Below, in pieces: positions 1 through 6,169 of a stretch of DNA of 6,775 bases. The first letter of the stretch is position 1. Every line of letters starts with the position of its first letter. The stretch comes from Oscillibacter sp. UBA6647 (GTDB lineage Bacteria > Bacillota > Clostridia > Oscillospirales > Oscillospiraceae), in NCBI GenBank assembly GCA_002455655.1, contig DKLF01000159.1, positions 1-6,775 of the forward strand, written 5' to 3'. The translations under genes were made by a program, and so were the position numbers. A model generated the notes under the pieces. The model had not been told where the DNA came from, made no database searches, and saw only the letters and a list, made by a program, of their open reading frames with translations.

Positions 1-49
1 CAGTAGAGCGCACCGCGGTGAGCCATTTGTAAAAGGAGAACATAATACA
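1..49 (+). promoter_or_regulatory. araA ribosome binding site and possible end of an upstream gene
   Basis: AAAAGGAG at 31-38 is a Shine-Dalgarno sequence 11 bases before the araA ATG at 50. The reading frame starting at base 3 is open from the window edge to a TAA at 30-32, which would overlap the ribosome binding site as operon gene ends often do. An upstream operon gene could therefore end there, but ten codons are too few to identify it. No promoter is visible in these 49 bases, so araA is probably transcribed from further upstream. Confidence 0.5.
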
Positions 50-1516
50 ATGAAACAATATGAATTTTGGTTTGTGGTGGGCAGCCAGTCTCTGTACGGG
101 CCCGAGGTTCTGGAAACCGTGGATGCCCGCGCCGCTGAGATGGCGGCGGAGCTGAGCCGGGTGCTGCCGTACCCGTTGGTTTACAAGCTGACCGCCAAGA
201 CCAACCGGGAGATTGCCGATGTGGTGAAAGAGGCCAATTACGACGACCGCTGCGCCGGTGTCGTCACTTGGTGCCACACCTTCAGTCCCTCAAAAATGTG
301 GATCAACGGCTTTGTGGACCTGCAAAAGCCTTATTGCCATTTTGCCACCCAGTATAACCGGGAGATTCCCAACGAAGAAATCAACATGGACTTTATGAAC
401 CTGAATCAGGCCGCTCACGGCGACCGGGAGCACGGGTTCATCGCCGCCCGGCTGCGCATGCCCCGTAAGGTAATTGCGGGCCACTGGCAGGACGAAGCCG
501 TGCGGGAACGGATGGGAAGCTGGATGAAGTCCGCCGTGGGAGTTGCGGTCTCCAAGGGGCTGAAGGTGATGCGCTTTGGAGACAACATGCGGGAGGTAGC
601 CGTCACCGAGGGCGACAAGGTGGAGGTGCAGGCAAAGCTTGGCTGGCAGGTGAATACCTGGGCCGTAGGCGATCTTGTTGAGGTGATGAACGCTGTCACC
701 GAGGAGGAGATCGACGCGCTGATGGCCGTCTATGAGAGCCAGTACACCATGGCCACCGACAACATCGACCTTGTGCGCTATCAGGCACGGGAGGAAATTG
801 CCATCCGGAAAATGCTGGACGCGGAGGGCTGCACGGCTTTCTCCAACACATTTCAGGATCTTTACGGCATGGAACAGCTTCCGGGTCTTGCCTCCCAGCA
901 CTTGATGGCTCAGGGCTATGGCTACGGCGGCGAGGGCGACTGGAAGGTGGCGGCTATGACCGCCATTTTGAAGGCCATGGGCGAGAACGGAAACGGTGCG
1001 TCTTTGTTCATGGAGGATTATACCTATCATTTGGTGGAGGGGCAGGAATACAGTCTGGGTGCGCATATGCTGGAGGTCTGCCCCTGCTGTGCCGCGGAAA
1101 AGCCTCGTATTGAAACCCACCATCTTGGCATCGGCATGAATGAGAAGGACCCGGCCCGGCTGGTGTTTGAGGGCAAGGCAGGGGACGCCATCGTGGTCAG
1201 CCTTGTGGATATGGGGGGCCGTCTGCGCCTGATTTGTCAGGATATTCACTGCGTCAAGCCGATTCTGCCCATGCCCAATCTGCCGGTTGCCCGGGTCATG
1301 TGGCAGGCCGAACCGTCGCTTACCACCGGCGTGGAGTGCTGGATTACTGCCGGAGGCGCACACCACACGGTGCTCAGTTACGACGTGACCGCCGGGCAGA
1401 TGAAGGACTGGTGCGCCATGATGGACATTGAGTTTGTCCACATCGGGAAGGATACCACGGTGGAACGGCTGGAGCACGACCTGTTTCTCAGCGATCTGGC
1501 GTGGAAGTTGAAGTAA
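50..1516 (+). CDS. araA: L-arabinose isomerase
   Basis: Cytoplasmic enzyme that converts L-arabinose to L-ribulose, the first step of the isomerase route of arabinose use. The 488-residue protein is near the usual length of about 500 and looks complete, opening with the family-typical EFWFVVGSQSLYG. The four residues known as metal ligands and catalysts in the E. coli enzyme (E306, E333, H350, H450) all appear with a constant offset of 11: E295 in GGEGDWK, E322 in FMEDYTYH, H339 in LGAHMLEVCP and H439 in GGAHHTV. The active site (Mn2+-type) therefore appears intact. A CPCC cluster at 344-347 follows the third ligand; E. coli AraA, as I recall it, has CPS there. The start at 50 is supported by AAAAGGAG at 31-38. 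The stop overlaps the araD ribosome binding site, so the two are almost certainly co-transcribed. Some AraA enzymes also isomerise D-galactose to D-tagatose; the sequence does not settle this. Confidence 0.97.
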   Translation: MKQYEFWFVVGSQSLYGPEVLETVDARAAEMAAELSRVLPYPLVYKLTAKTNREIADVVKEANYDDRCAGVVTWCHTFSPSKMWINGFVDLQKPYCHFATQYNREIPNEEINMDFMNLNQAAHGDREHGFIAARLRMPRKVIAGHWQDEAVRERMGSWMKSAVGVAVSKGLKVMRFGDNMREVAVTEGDKVEVQAKLGWQVNTWAVGDLVEVMNAVTEEEIDALMAVYESQYTMATDNIDLVRYQAREEIAIRKMLDAEGCTAFSNTFQDLYGMEQLPGLASQHLMAQGYGYGGEGDWKVAAMTAILKAMGENGNGASLFMEDYTYHLVEGQEYSLGAHMLEVCPCCAAEKPRIETHHLGIGMNEKDPARLVFEGKAGDAIVVSLVDMGGRLRLICQDIHCVKPILPMPNLPVARVMWQAEPSLTTGVECWITAGGAHHTVLSYDVTAGQMKDWCAMMDIEFVHIGKDTTVERLEHDLFLSDLAWKLK

Positions 1517-1528
1517 GGAGCTGAAATC

Positions 1529-2224
1529 ATGCTGGAAGCACTGAAACAGCAGGTGCTGGAGGCCAACCTCCTCCTGCCAAAACACCAGTTGGTCACGTTT
1601 ACATGGGGCAATGTCTCCGGCATTGACCGGAGCCGGGGCCTGATGGTTATTAAGCCCTCCGGCGTGGAGTACGGCGAGATGAAAGCGGAGGACATGGTGG
1701 TGGTTGATCTGGAGGGGAACCGGGTGGAGGGCCGCTATAAGCCCTCCAGCGATACGGACACCCATCTGGCGCTGTACAAAGCATTCCCTATGCTGGGGGG
1801 CATTGTGCACACCCACAGCCGCTGGGCCACCAGCTTTGCGCAGGCTGGCCGGGGCGTTCCCGCTCTTGGAACCACACAGGGGGACTATTTCTACGGCGAG
1901 GTTCCCTGCACGAGGAAGATGACCGAGCGCGAGATTGCCGGGCAGTACGAATTGGAAACCGGCAATGTCATCGTGGAAACCTTCCAAAGCCGGGGCATCG
2001 ACCCTGCGCAGGTGCCCGCCGTGCTGGTTCACAGCCACGGGCCGTTTGTATGGGGGACCGACCCCTTCAACGCGGTGCACAACGCGGTAGTGCTGGAGGA
2101 GTGTGCGTTCATGGACTTCCACGCCATGGCCCTCACCCCCGGCCTTGCCCCCATGCAGCAGGAGTTGCTGGATAAGCACTATCTGCGCAAGCACGGCGAA
2201 AATGCCTACTACGGGCAGGGCTGA
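1529..2224 (+). CDS. araD: L-ribulose-5-phosphate 4-epimerase
   Basis: Cytoplasmic class II aldolase-family enzyme that epimerises L-ribulose-5-phosphate to D-xylulose-5-phosphate, feeding arabinose carbon into the pentose phosphate pathway. The 231-residue length matches E. coli AraD. Zn2+ and catalytic residues line up with an offset of one: D75 in SSDTDTH, zinc ligands H94 and H96 in GIVHTHS, D119 in TQGDYFYGE, zinc ligand H170 in VHSHGPF, and C-terminal Y228 in NAYYGQ, which in the E. coli tetramer completes the neighbouring subunit's site. The GNVSG motif (27-31) and KPSG (42-45) match the phosphate-binding region. The retained Tyr and D119 favour AraD over a fuculose aldolase. The start follows TAAGGAG at 1514-1520 with an 8-base spacer, and the gene begins 12 bases after araA. 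UlaF or SgbE, which catalyse the same reaction in ascorbate or gulonate pathways, are unlikely beside araA. Confidence 0.95.
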   Translation: MLEALKQQVLEANLLLPKHQLVTFTWGNVSGIDRSRGLMVIKPSGVEYGEMKAEDMVVVDLEGNRVEGRYKPSSDTDTHLALYKAFPMLGGIVHTHSRWATSFAQAGRGVPALGTTQGDYFYGEVPCTRKMTEREIAGQYELETGNVIVETFQSRGIDPAQVPAVLVHSHGPFVWGTDPFNAVHNAVVLEECAFMDFHAMALTPGLAPMQQELLDKHYLRKHGENAYYGQG

Positions 2225-2239
2225 AAAGAGAGGGTTGCG

Positions 2240-3286
2240 ATGAATGCACCGATGAAACAGCATTTCGGCAAACTACCGGACGGCACGGACGTGGAGCAGT
2301 ACACCCTGAGCTGCGGGGCGCTGTCCTGTGAGATTTTGACTTACGGCGGCGCTCTGCGCACGCTCCGTGTGCCGGACCGCAGCGGGGCCATTGTGGACGT
2401 GGTTCTGGGCTTTGACACGCTGGAGGACTATCGCAGGCAGGACAAATATATCGGTGCGCTCATCGGCCGGTTTGCCAACCGCATCGGCGGTGCGGCCTTT
2501 GAACTGGACGGAACGCGCTATCCGCTGGCCGCAAACGACGGGGAGAATCATCTTCACGGCGGCCTGACGGGCTTTGATAAGCAGGTCTGGGCTGTGGAGG
2601 ACGCTTCTGCCGACACGCTGGTCCTCTCTCTGCTCAGCCCCGACGGGCAGGAAAATTACCCCGGAAATCTTTCCGTTCAGGTGACCTACCGTTTGGAGCG
2701 TAGCGGCCTGACGATTGAATACCGGGCGGAATGTGACCGGGATACGCTCTGCAATCTGACCAGCCACGCCTATTTCAATCTCAACGGACACGACAGCGGG
2801 CCGGTTTTGAATCAGGAAATCCAGATTTCGGCCTCCCGCTATACCCCCACCGATGCGCACTCCATTCCCACGGGAGAGCTTGCCCCAGTGGAACGCACCC
2901 CTATGGATTTGCGTACCTCCACGACGATTGGCGCGTTGGTGGACGATTCCTTTGCGCAGCTTGCCTTTGCGAAGGGGTACGACCACAACTGGGCTGTGGA
3001 CGGAGAACCCGGCTCCCTGCGCCCCGCCGCCACGGCTTACGGAACGGGAACCGGCATCGTCTTGGAGGTGCTGACCACCCAGCCCGGAATTCAGTTTTAC
3101 TCCGGGAACTATCTGGACGGCTGTCCGACAGGGAAGGGGGGCGCCCCCTATGCAAAACGCTGGGCCTTCTGTCTGGAAACCCAAGGCTATCCGGACGCGC
3201 CCCATCATCCCGGCTTCCCCAGCGCTGTGCTGCGCAAAGGCGAACTGTACCGCCAGACCACGCAGTACCACTTTTCAGTGCGCTGA
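2240..3286 (+). CDS. galM: aldose 1-epimerase (mutarotase)
   Basis: Cytoplasmic enzyme that interconverts the alpha and beta anomers of aldoses such as galactose, glucose and arabinose. The 348-residue, all-beta protein has the usual family length. Residues matching the active site described for Lactococcus GalM are present: the arginine in GRFANRIG (77-84), H106 in NHLHGG, H176 in TSHAYFNL, D248 in GYDHNW, and the catalytic-base glutamate E313 in CLETQGYPDAP. The ATG at 2240 follows GAGAGGG (2228-2234) with a 5-base gap. A second in-frame ATG lies at 2252, but the first is better placed. The gene starts 15 bases after araD, so it is probably the third gene of the arabinose operon, where it would supply the anomer preferred by the isomerase or transporter. 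That preference is inference. Annotation as a general mutarotase is safer than a galactose-specific role, because no gal genes are present. Confidence 0.93.
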   Translation: MNAPMKQHFGKLPDGTDVEQYTLSCGALSCEILTYGGALRTLRVPDRSGAIVDVVLGFDTLEDYRRQDKYIGALIGRFANRIGGAAFELDGTRYPLAANDGENHLHGGLTGFDKQVWAVEDASADTLVLSLLSPDGQENYPGNLSVQVTYRLERSGLTIEYRAECDRDTLCNLTSHAYFNLNGHDSGPVLNQEIQISASRYTPTDAHSIPTGELAPVERTPMDLRTSTTIGALVDDSFAQLAFAKGYDHNWAVDGEPGSLRPAATAYGTGTGIVLEVLTTQPGIQFYSGNYLDGCPTGKGGAPYAKRWAFCLETQGYPDAPHHPGFPSAVLRKGELYRQTTQYHFSVR

Positions 3287-3448
3287 GGGTGATGTTCGGA
3301 AGGACTGCCGGAACTGCTGCTCCGTGGCGTGAAGCATTTCTATGCAACCGGGATAAACCGGTTGTACTCCCTGGTTTTGGGGAACGCCCCGGCCTTTCCC
3401 GCCCTTGCATTACAGGGCTGCAAATGTTTTTAAAACCGCATCAGGTTT
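3287..3448 (+). other. galM trailing region, mostly non-coding
   Basis: About 160 bases between the galM stop and the terminator. A 52-codon ORF (3292-3450) begins at an ATG six bases after the galM stop and ends inside the terminator stem. GAGGG at 3284-3288 lies only three bases before its start, too close for a good ribosome binding site, and I recognise nothing in the translation. I regard it as probably untranslated. The stretch also has a perfect hairpin at 3345-3364, a GGGG-AACG-CCCC hairpin at 3379-3390, and an AT-rich imperfect inverted repeat (3428-3437 with 3444-3452) whose right arm overlaps the terminator's A-tract. Confidence 0.4.
3345..3364 (+). repeat. perfect inverted repeat (7-bp stem)
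   Basis: CAACCGG (3345-3351) and CCGGTTG (3358-3364) are exact reverse complements separated by GATAAA. No T-run follows, so it is unlikely to be an intrinsic terminator. It may be an mRNA-stabilising hairpin in the operon's 3' region or a protein-binding palindrome; the sequence does not decide. Confidence 0.55.
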
Positions 3449-3486
3449 AAAAGCCGCCATTCCATGAACATGGAGTGGCGGCTTTT
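3449..3486. terminator. strong, probably bidirectional, intrinsic terminator
   Basis: An 18-base arm starting AAAAGCCGCCA (3449-3466) pairs with its near-exact complement (3469-3486), with a single G-U wobble. The tip can form only a small loop, effectively GAAC. The stem ends in TTTT on the plus strand, followed by GCTGTTT, and starts with AAAA, which gives a U-run on the minus strand as well. It lies about 160 bases past galM and would end the arabinose operon transcript and insulate the sigma factor gene from it. Confidence 0.88.
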
Positions 3487-3528
3487 GCTGTTTGAAAATC
3501 GCGTCAGTATCTCTGCGGGCTTTTAAGA

Positions 3529-3537
3529 TGCTATAAT
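3529..3537 (+). promoter_or_regulatory. extended -10 promoter candidate for the sigma factor gene
   Basis: TGCTATAAT is a perfect extended -10 element (TG-N-TATAAT) of the housekeeping sigma-A type. No good -35 stands at the standard 17-base distance, which extended -10 promoters can tolerate. Transcription would start near 3544 and leave a leader of about 95 bases before the sigma factor ATG at 3639. The site is about 40 bases beyond the terminator, a sensible place for a new transcription unit. Confidence 0.45.
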
Positions 3538-3571
3538 CAGTAAAGCTCAGGAAACTGATTGCAAACTGATT
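3535..3571 (+). repeat. direct and inverted repeats of ACTGATT in the sigma promoter region
   Basis: AAACTGATT occurs twice, at 3552-3560 and 3563-3571, with starts 11 bases apart, close to one helical turn. The reverse complement AATCAGT occurs at 3535-3541 and overlaps the TATAAT of the candidate -10. The arrangement could be an operator bound by a dimeric or cooperative regulator. Alternatively the first direct copy could pair with the inverted copy as a 7-bp RNA or DNA hairpin with a 12-base loop. Confidence 0.55.
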
Positions 3572-3588
3572 TTTTACCCAGCCGTGTA
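3561..3588 (+). promoter_or_regulatory. candidate ECF-type (autoregulated) promoter
   Basis: GCAAAC (3561-3566), a 16-base spacer with a T-run, then CGTGTA (3583-3588). This resembles promoters read by ECF sigma factors, which typically have an AAC-containing -35 and a CGT-type -10 about 16 bases apart, such as TGAAAC-N16-CGTA for Bacillus SigW. Transcription would begin near 3595, about 44 bases before the sigma factor ATG. Because ECF genes are often self-transcribed, the location adds weight, but the match rests on short motifs. Confidence 0.4.
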
Positions 3589-3620
3589 GCGTTTTGGATA
3601 GTCTGGGGGTGTTTATGGTG

Positions 3621-3634
3621 AAAGGAGGGAGGGG
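3621..3634 (+). promoter_or_regulatory. ribosome binding site that sets the sigma factor start
   Basis: AAAGGAGG at 3621-3628 is a near-perfect Shine-Dalgarno sequence, followed by a further purine block GAGGGG (3629-3634). It lies 10 bases before the ATG at 3639. An in-frame start further upstream at 3594 (TTG) or 3618 (GTG) would place this site inside the coding region, so 3639 is the better start. Confidence 0.8.
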
Positions 3635-3638
3635 AAAC

Positions 3639-4127
3639 ATGAAGCCACAATCATTGCGCGGGGAGGATTGCGCCGAAGAAGTCATCAGGGTTTACAGCAA
3701 TCTGGTGTACCGCCTTGCCTTTGCACGGACAGGGACAACATACGATACGGATGAAATATTTCAGGAAGTCTTTCTGCGCTATATAAAAAAGCGGCCGGTC
3801 TTTGAAAATGAAGACCACAGAAAAGCATGGTTTATCAAAGTGACGGTCAACTGCTCCAAAAAGCTATGGGGTTCCGCTTGGAAAAGGAAGACAGTTCCAT
3901 TGGAAGAAACCCTGCAATTTGAGACAAAGGAAGACACAGACCTTTATAACGAATTACAGCAGTTGCCGCCCAAATATCGAGAGGTGATTCATCTGTTTTA
4001 CTATGAAGATCTGTCTACCGAAGAAATTGCCCGGGTATTAAAGCGGAAAAGCGCCACCGTAAGGACGCAGCTTACCCGTGCAAGGGCGCTGCTCAAAAAA
4101 CTTATTAAGGAGGAGTACGATGTTTAA
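3639..4127 (+). CDS. ECF-type RNA polymerase sigma factor (sigma-70 family)
   Basis: A 162-residue protein with the two-domain build of ECF sigma factors, which direct RNA polymerase to a small regulon, usually under anti-sigma control. Region 2 covers about residues 16-80: NLVYRLAFAR, then the acidic TDEIFQEVFLRYIKK core-binding/-10 recognition segment and HRKAWFIKVTVN. Region 4 covers about 102-155: LQQLPPKYREVIHLFYYEDLS followed by the helix-turn-helix STEEIARVLKRKSATVRTQL, which reads the -35 element. The linker (80-102) is short and there is no region 1.1 or region 3, as expected. Its stop codon lies 8 bases inside the next gene, a membrane protein and likely anti-sigma factor, so the two are translationally linked. 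A strong ribosome binding site fixes the start, and an ECF-like promoter upstream suggests it may transcribe itself. The exact ECF group and regulon cannot be read from the sequence. More AT-rich than the sugar operon to its left. Confidence 0.93.
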   Translation: MKPQSLRGEDCAEEVIRVYSNLVYRLAFARTGTTYDTDEIFQEVFLRYIKKRPVFENEDHRKAWFIKVTVNCSKKLWGSAWKRKTVPLEETLQFETKEDTDLYNELQQLPPKYREVIHLFYYEDLSTEEIARVLKRKSATVRTQLTRARALLKKLIKEEYDV

Positions 4128-5175
4128 GGAAAGATATAGTCATATGAATGCGCAGATTCAACCGAGTGCCAAGGTGCTGCAAGCTGTTTTGAATGCGGCT
4201 TATAGCAGCAATCGCCCGAAAAGCAGGAACGCTTTGCGCCTGAAAAGGTTTGCCGTGGCTTTGACAGCGCTGTGCATTTGCCTGACGTTGGCAATGCCTG
4301 CGCTTGCTGCAACGGTGGCCCCCATCTATCGGCTGATGTATATGGCGTCTCCAAGCGCAGCCCAATTTTTTATGCCTGTACAAACATCAAGCGAAGACAA
4401 CGGGATCAAGATGGAGGTGGTTTCCGCATATATTCATGATGAGACAGCGGAAATATATGTCACCATGCAGGACCTGACCGGAGATCGCATTGATGGAACC
4501 ACCGACCTGTTTGACAGCTATTCCATTAACCGGCCCTTTGACAGCTCTGCCCATTGTGAATTGGCGGGGTATGAAGAAGATACCAAAACAGCTATGTTTT
4601 TAATTACAATTGACGAGTGGGGCAGCCAAAACATCGCAGGCGATAAAATTACGTTTTCCGTGCGGGAATTTTTAAGCCATAAAAGCAGCTATGAGGGTCT
4701 TGAAATCCCAATTCAGCTTTCCGATATTCCTGCTGCCGAACAAACGCAAACGGTATCGCCCAACGGGGGCGGCGGAAGGGATAACCAAGGCTATCTGGAG
4801 TTTGAGAAGAATCCCATTGCTTTGATTCCCGCAGCGCCCATGGATGCATTTCCTGTTGATGAAATCGACCTGACTGGAATTGCCTATATTGACGGAAAGC
4901 TGCATATTCAAACTGCCGTAAAAGAGCCGCTGGATAACGATCATCATGGTTCTTTTTATTTAAAAGACAAAACCGGCACTCAAATTGACGGCAATTACAG
5001 CTTTTCTTTCTCCAACCAATATGAACAGCCCGGGCGCATTGATTATCATGAATACGTCTTTGACATCCCCCGGGGGAACCTTGCAGAATATTCACTGTAC
5101 GGAGATTTTGTAACCTCGGGAATGAAAACGGAGGGGAAGTGGCGGGTCACTTTCCCGCTGGAAAATGCTGAATAA
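4120..5175 (+). CDS. single-pass membrane protein, probable anti-sigma factor (DUF4179-like)
   Basis: A 351-residue protein starting at the ATG at 4120, inside the last codons of the sigma factor gene, with AAGGAGG at 4107-4113 six bases upstream. Residues 1-43 are a polar, probably cytoplasmic tail, where an anti-sigma factor would hold its sigma. Residues 44-64 (FAVALTALCICLTLAMPALAA) form one hydrophobic helix preceded by basic residues (R40, K42, R43), placing the rest outside. The external part looks beta-rich: a first module at about 90-205, a glycine-rich linker (NGGGGRD, 215-221), and a second module at about 225-350. I see no zinc-type HxxxCxxC anti-sigma motif. The layout and position match clostridial proteins of the DUF4179 type found beside ECF sigma genes; the name is recognition by layout, not a search. 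PALAA at the end of the helix also resembles a signal peptidase site, so release or regulated proteolysis is possible. The anti-sigma role is inferred from context. Confidence 0.75.
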   Translation: MFKERYSHMNAQIQPSAKVLQAVLNAAYSSNRPKSRNALRLKRFAVALTALCICLTLAMPALAATVAPIYRLMYMASPSAAQFFMPVQTSSEDNGIKMEVVSAYIHDETAEIYVTMQDLTGDRIDGTTDLFDSYSINRPFDSSAHCELAGYEEDTKTAMFLITIDEWGSQNIAGDKITFSVREFLSHKSSYEGLEIPIQLSDIPAAEQTQTVSPNGGGGRDNQGYLEFEKNPIALIPAAPMDAFPVDEIDLTGIAYIDGKLHIQTAVKEPLDNDHHGSFYLKDKTGTQIDGNYSFSFSNQYEQPGRIDYHEYVFDIPRGNLAEYSLYGDFVTSGMKTEGKWRVTFPLENAE

Positions 5176-5226
5176 TCTGATTTTTGGGAAAGCCAATTGC
5201 TTCACCGAGCCGAAACACCAGATATA

Positions 5227-5256
5227 GTGACCCGAAGAGGTGGCTAAACATATAAT
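5227..5256 (+). promoter_or_regulatory. candidate promoter of the glycosyltransferase gene
   Basis: GTGACC (5227-5232, four of six matches to TTGACA) and a perfect TATAAT (5251-5256) are separated by 18 bases. Transcription would start near 5263 and give a leader of about 90 bases. The 175-base gap 5176-5350 contains no convincing terminator for the anti-sigma gene, so read-through from the sigma operon is also possible. Confidence 0.4.
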
Positions 5257-5350
5257 AATTTACGACAGGCAATTTATTTTTGTAAATACCGCCGTCCGCA
5301 CTTTTTCGGGATTGCTTGCGCTGACGCATTGCGGTGGAATGAGGGTTTAA

Positions 5351-6166
5351 ATGGATATCGCTCAATCAAAAATACTAATAGGGTCGCCGATCTGTCAAAA
5401 ACCAAATATTCTGCACGAATTTTTAGAGTCGCTGGACAGGGCGGATAAGGATGACCTGCATATCGAGTGTTTGTTTGTGGACGACAATACGAACGAAGCT
5501 TCAAAGGCGCTGCTGGCAGATTTCGGGCAACGAAACGACAATGTAAAGACGATTCCGGGAAAGCAGCTAAACAAATATCAATGCACCGAGGTTTCCCATT
5601 ATTGGAATAACGAGCTTATGAACACGGTGGGGGAGTATAAAGACAGGATCATTGAGTATGCCATAAAGAATGAGTTCGACTATATTTTCTTTATTGATTC
5701 TGACCTTTTGATCAATAAACGGCTGATTAAGCATCTGCTTGCCAGCGGAAAGGATATCGTAAGCGAGATATTCTGGACAAAATGGAAGCCGGAATCAGCG
5801 CCGCTGCCCAATGTGTGGCTGTATGACCAGTATACGCTTGTGCCGTCTCAGCAGGCAGAGAACCTCAGTGAAAGCGAAAAGGCCCTCAGAAGGCTGATGT
5901 TTTTAAGCGAACTGCAAATTCCGGGCCTGTATAAGGTTGGAGGGCTGGGTGCTTGTACACTGATCTCACGCGCTGCCCTGCTGAAGGGCGTGAAGTTTAA
6001 GCAAATCGAAAACCTGCGGATACTCAAAGGAGAGGACCGTTTTTTTTGCGTCCGAGCGGCAGCGCTTGGGCTTGAACTGTTCGTCGATACCCGCTACCCG
6101 GCGTATCACATTTACAGGGAATCAGATTTAGAGGGTGTGCCCGAATATATCGCGAAAAACGAATAA
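5351..6166 (+). CDS. GT-A fold glycosyltransferase (family 2-like)
   Basis: A 271-residue, apparently soluble protein that would transfer a sugar from a nucleotide-sugar donor to an unknown acceptor. The N-terminal Rossmann-like half has KILIGSPICQKP (7-18), LFVDDNTNEA (41-50) and the metal/nucleotide-binding DxD motif at D116-S117-D118 inside FDYIFFIDSDLLINK. The C-terminal half has a GG-rich acceptor-side segment (KVGGLGACTLISR, 195-207), GEDRFF (227-232) whose ED pair matches the catalytic-base position of inverting GT-A enzymes, and H253 in YPAYHIYRES, a position often serving as the last metal ligand. No membrane helix or signal peptide is seen. The start follows GAGGG (5341-5345) by five bases. 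It is flanked by non-coding gaps and followed by its own terminator, so it looks like a single-gene unit rather than part of a polysaccharide cluster. Family assignment is from motifs; substrate unknown. Confidence 0.82.
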   Translation: MDIAQSKILIGSPICQKPNILHEFLESLDRADKDDLHIECLFVDDNTNEASKALLADFGQRNDNVKTIPGKQLNKYQCTEVSHYWNNELMNTVGEYKDRIIEYAIKNEFDYIFFIDSDLLINKRLIKHLLASGKDIVSEIFWTKWKPESAPLPNVWLYDQYTLVPSQQAENLSESEKALRRLMFLSELQIPGLYKVGGLGACTLISRAALLKGVKFKQIENLRILKGEDRFFCVRAAALGLELFVDTRYPAYHIYRESDLEGVPEYIAKNE

Positions 6167-6169
6167 CCG

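Noticed and set aside
290..2263. 657-codon open frame on the minus strand opposite araA and araD
   Set aside because: It is an antisense shadow of two well-supported genes with intact active sites. GC-rich codon bias keeps the opposite frame open, and its translation (rich in His, Gly and Leu, low complexity) matches no fold I recognise.
2273..3271. 332-codon open frame on the minus strand opposite galM
   Set aside because: Same shadow effect; galM has all its catalytic residues and a good ribosome binding site, while the antisense frame has no recognisable motif.
3292..3450. 52-codon ORF after galM
   Set aside because: The possible ribosome binding site is too close, the stop lies within the terminator stem, and the translation shows no recognisable motif. 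Noted within the spacer entry but not called as a gene.
3410..3685. 91-codon minus-strand frame across the terminator and sigma promoter region
   Set aside because: It runs through the terminator hairpin and the promoter repeats and has no recognisable domain.
4649..5095. 148-codon minus-strand frame opposite the anti-sigma gene
   Set aside because: Antisense to a gene with strong translation signals; its composition looks random, with scattered Cys, Arg and Gln.
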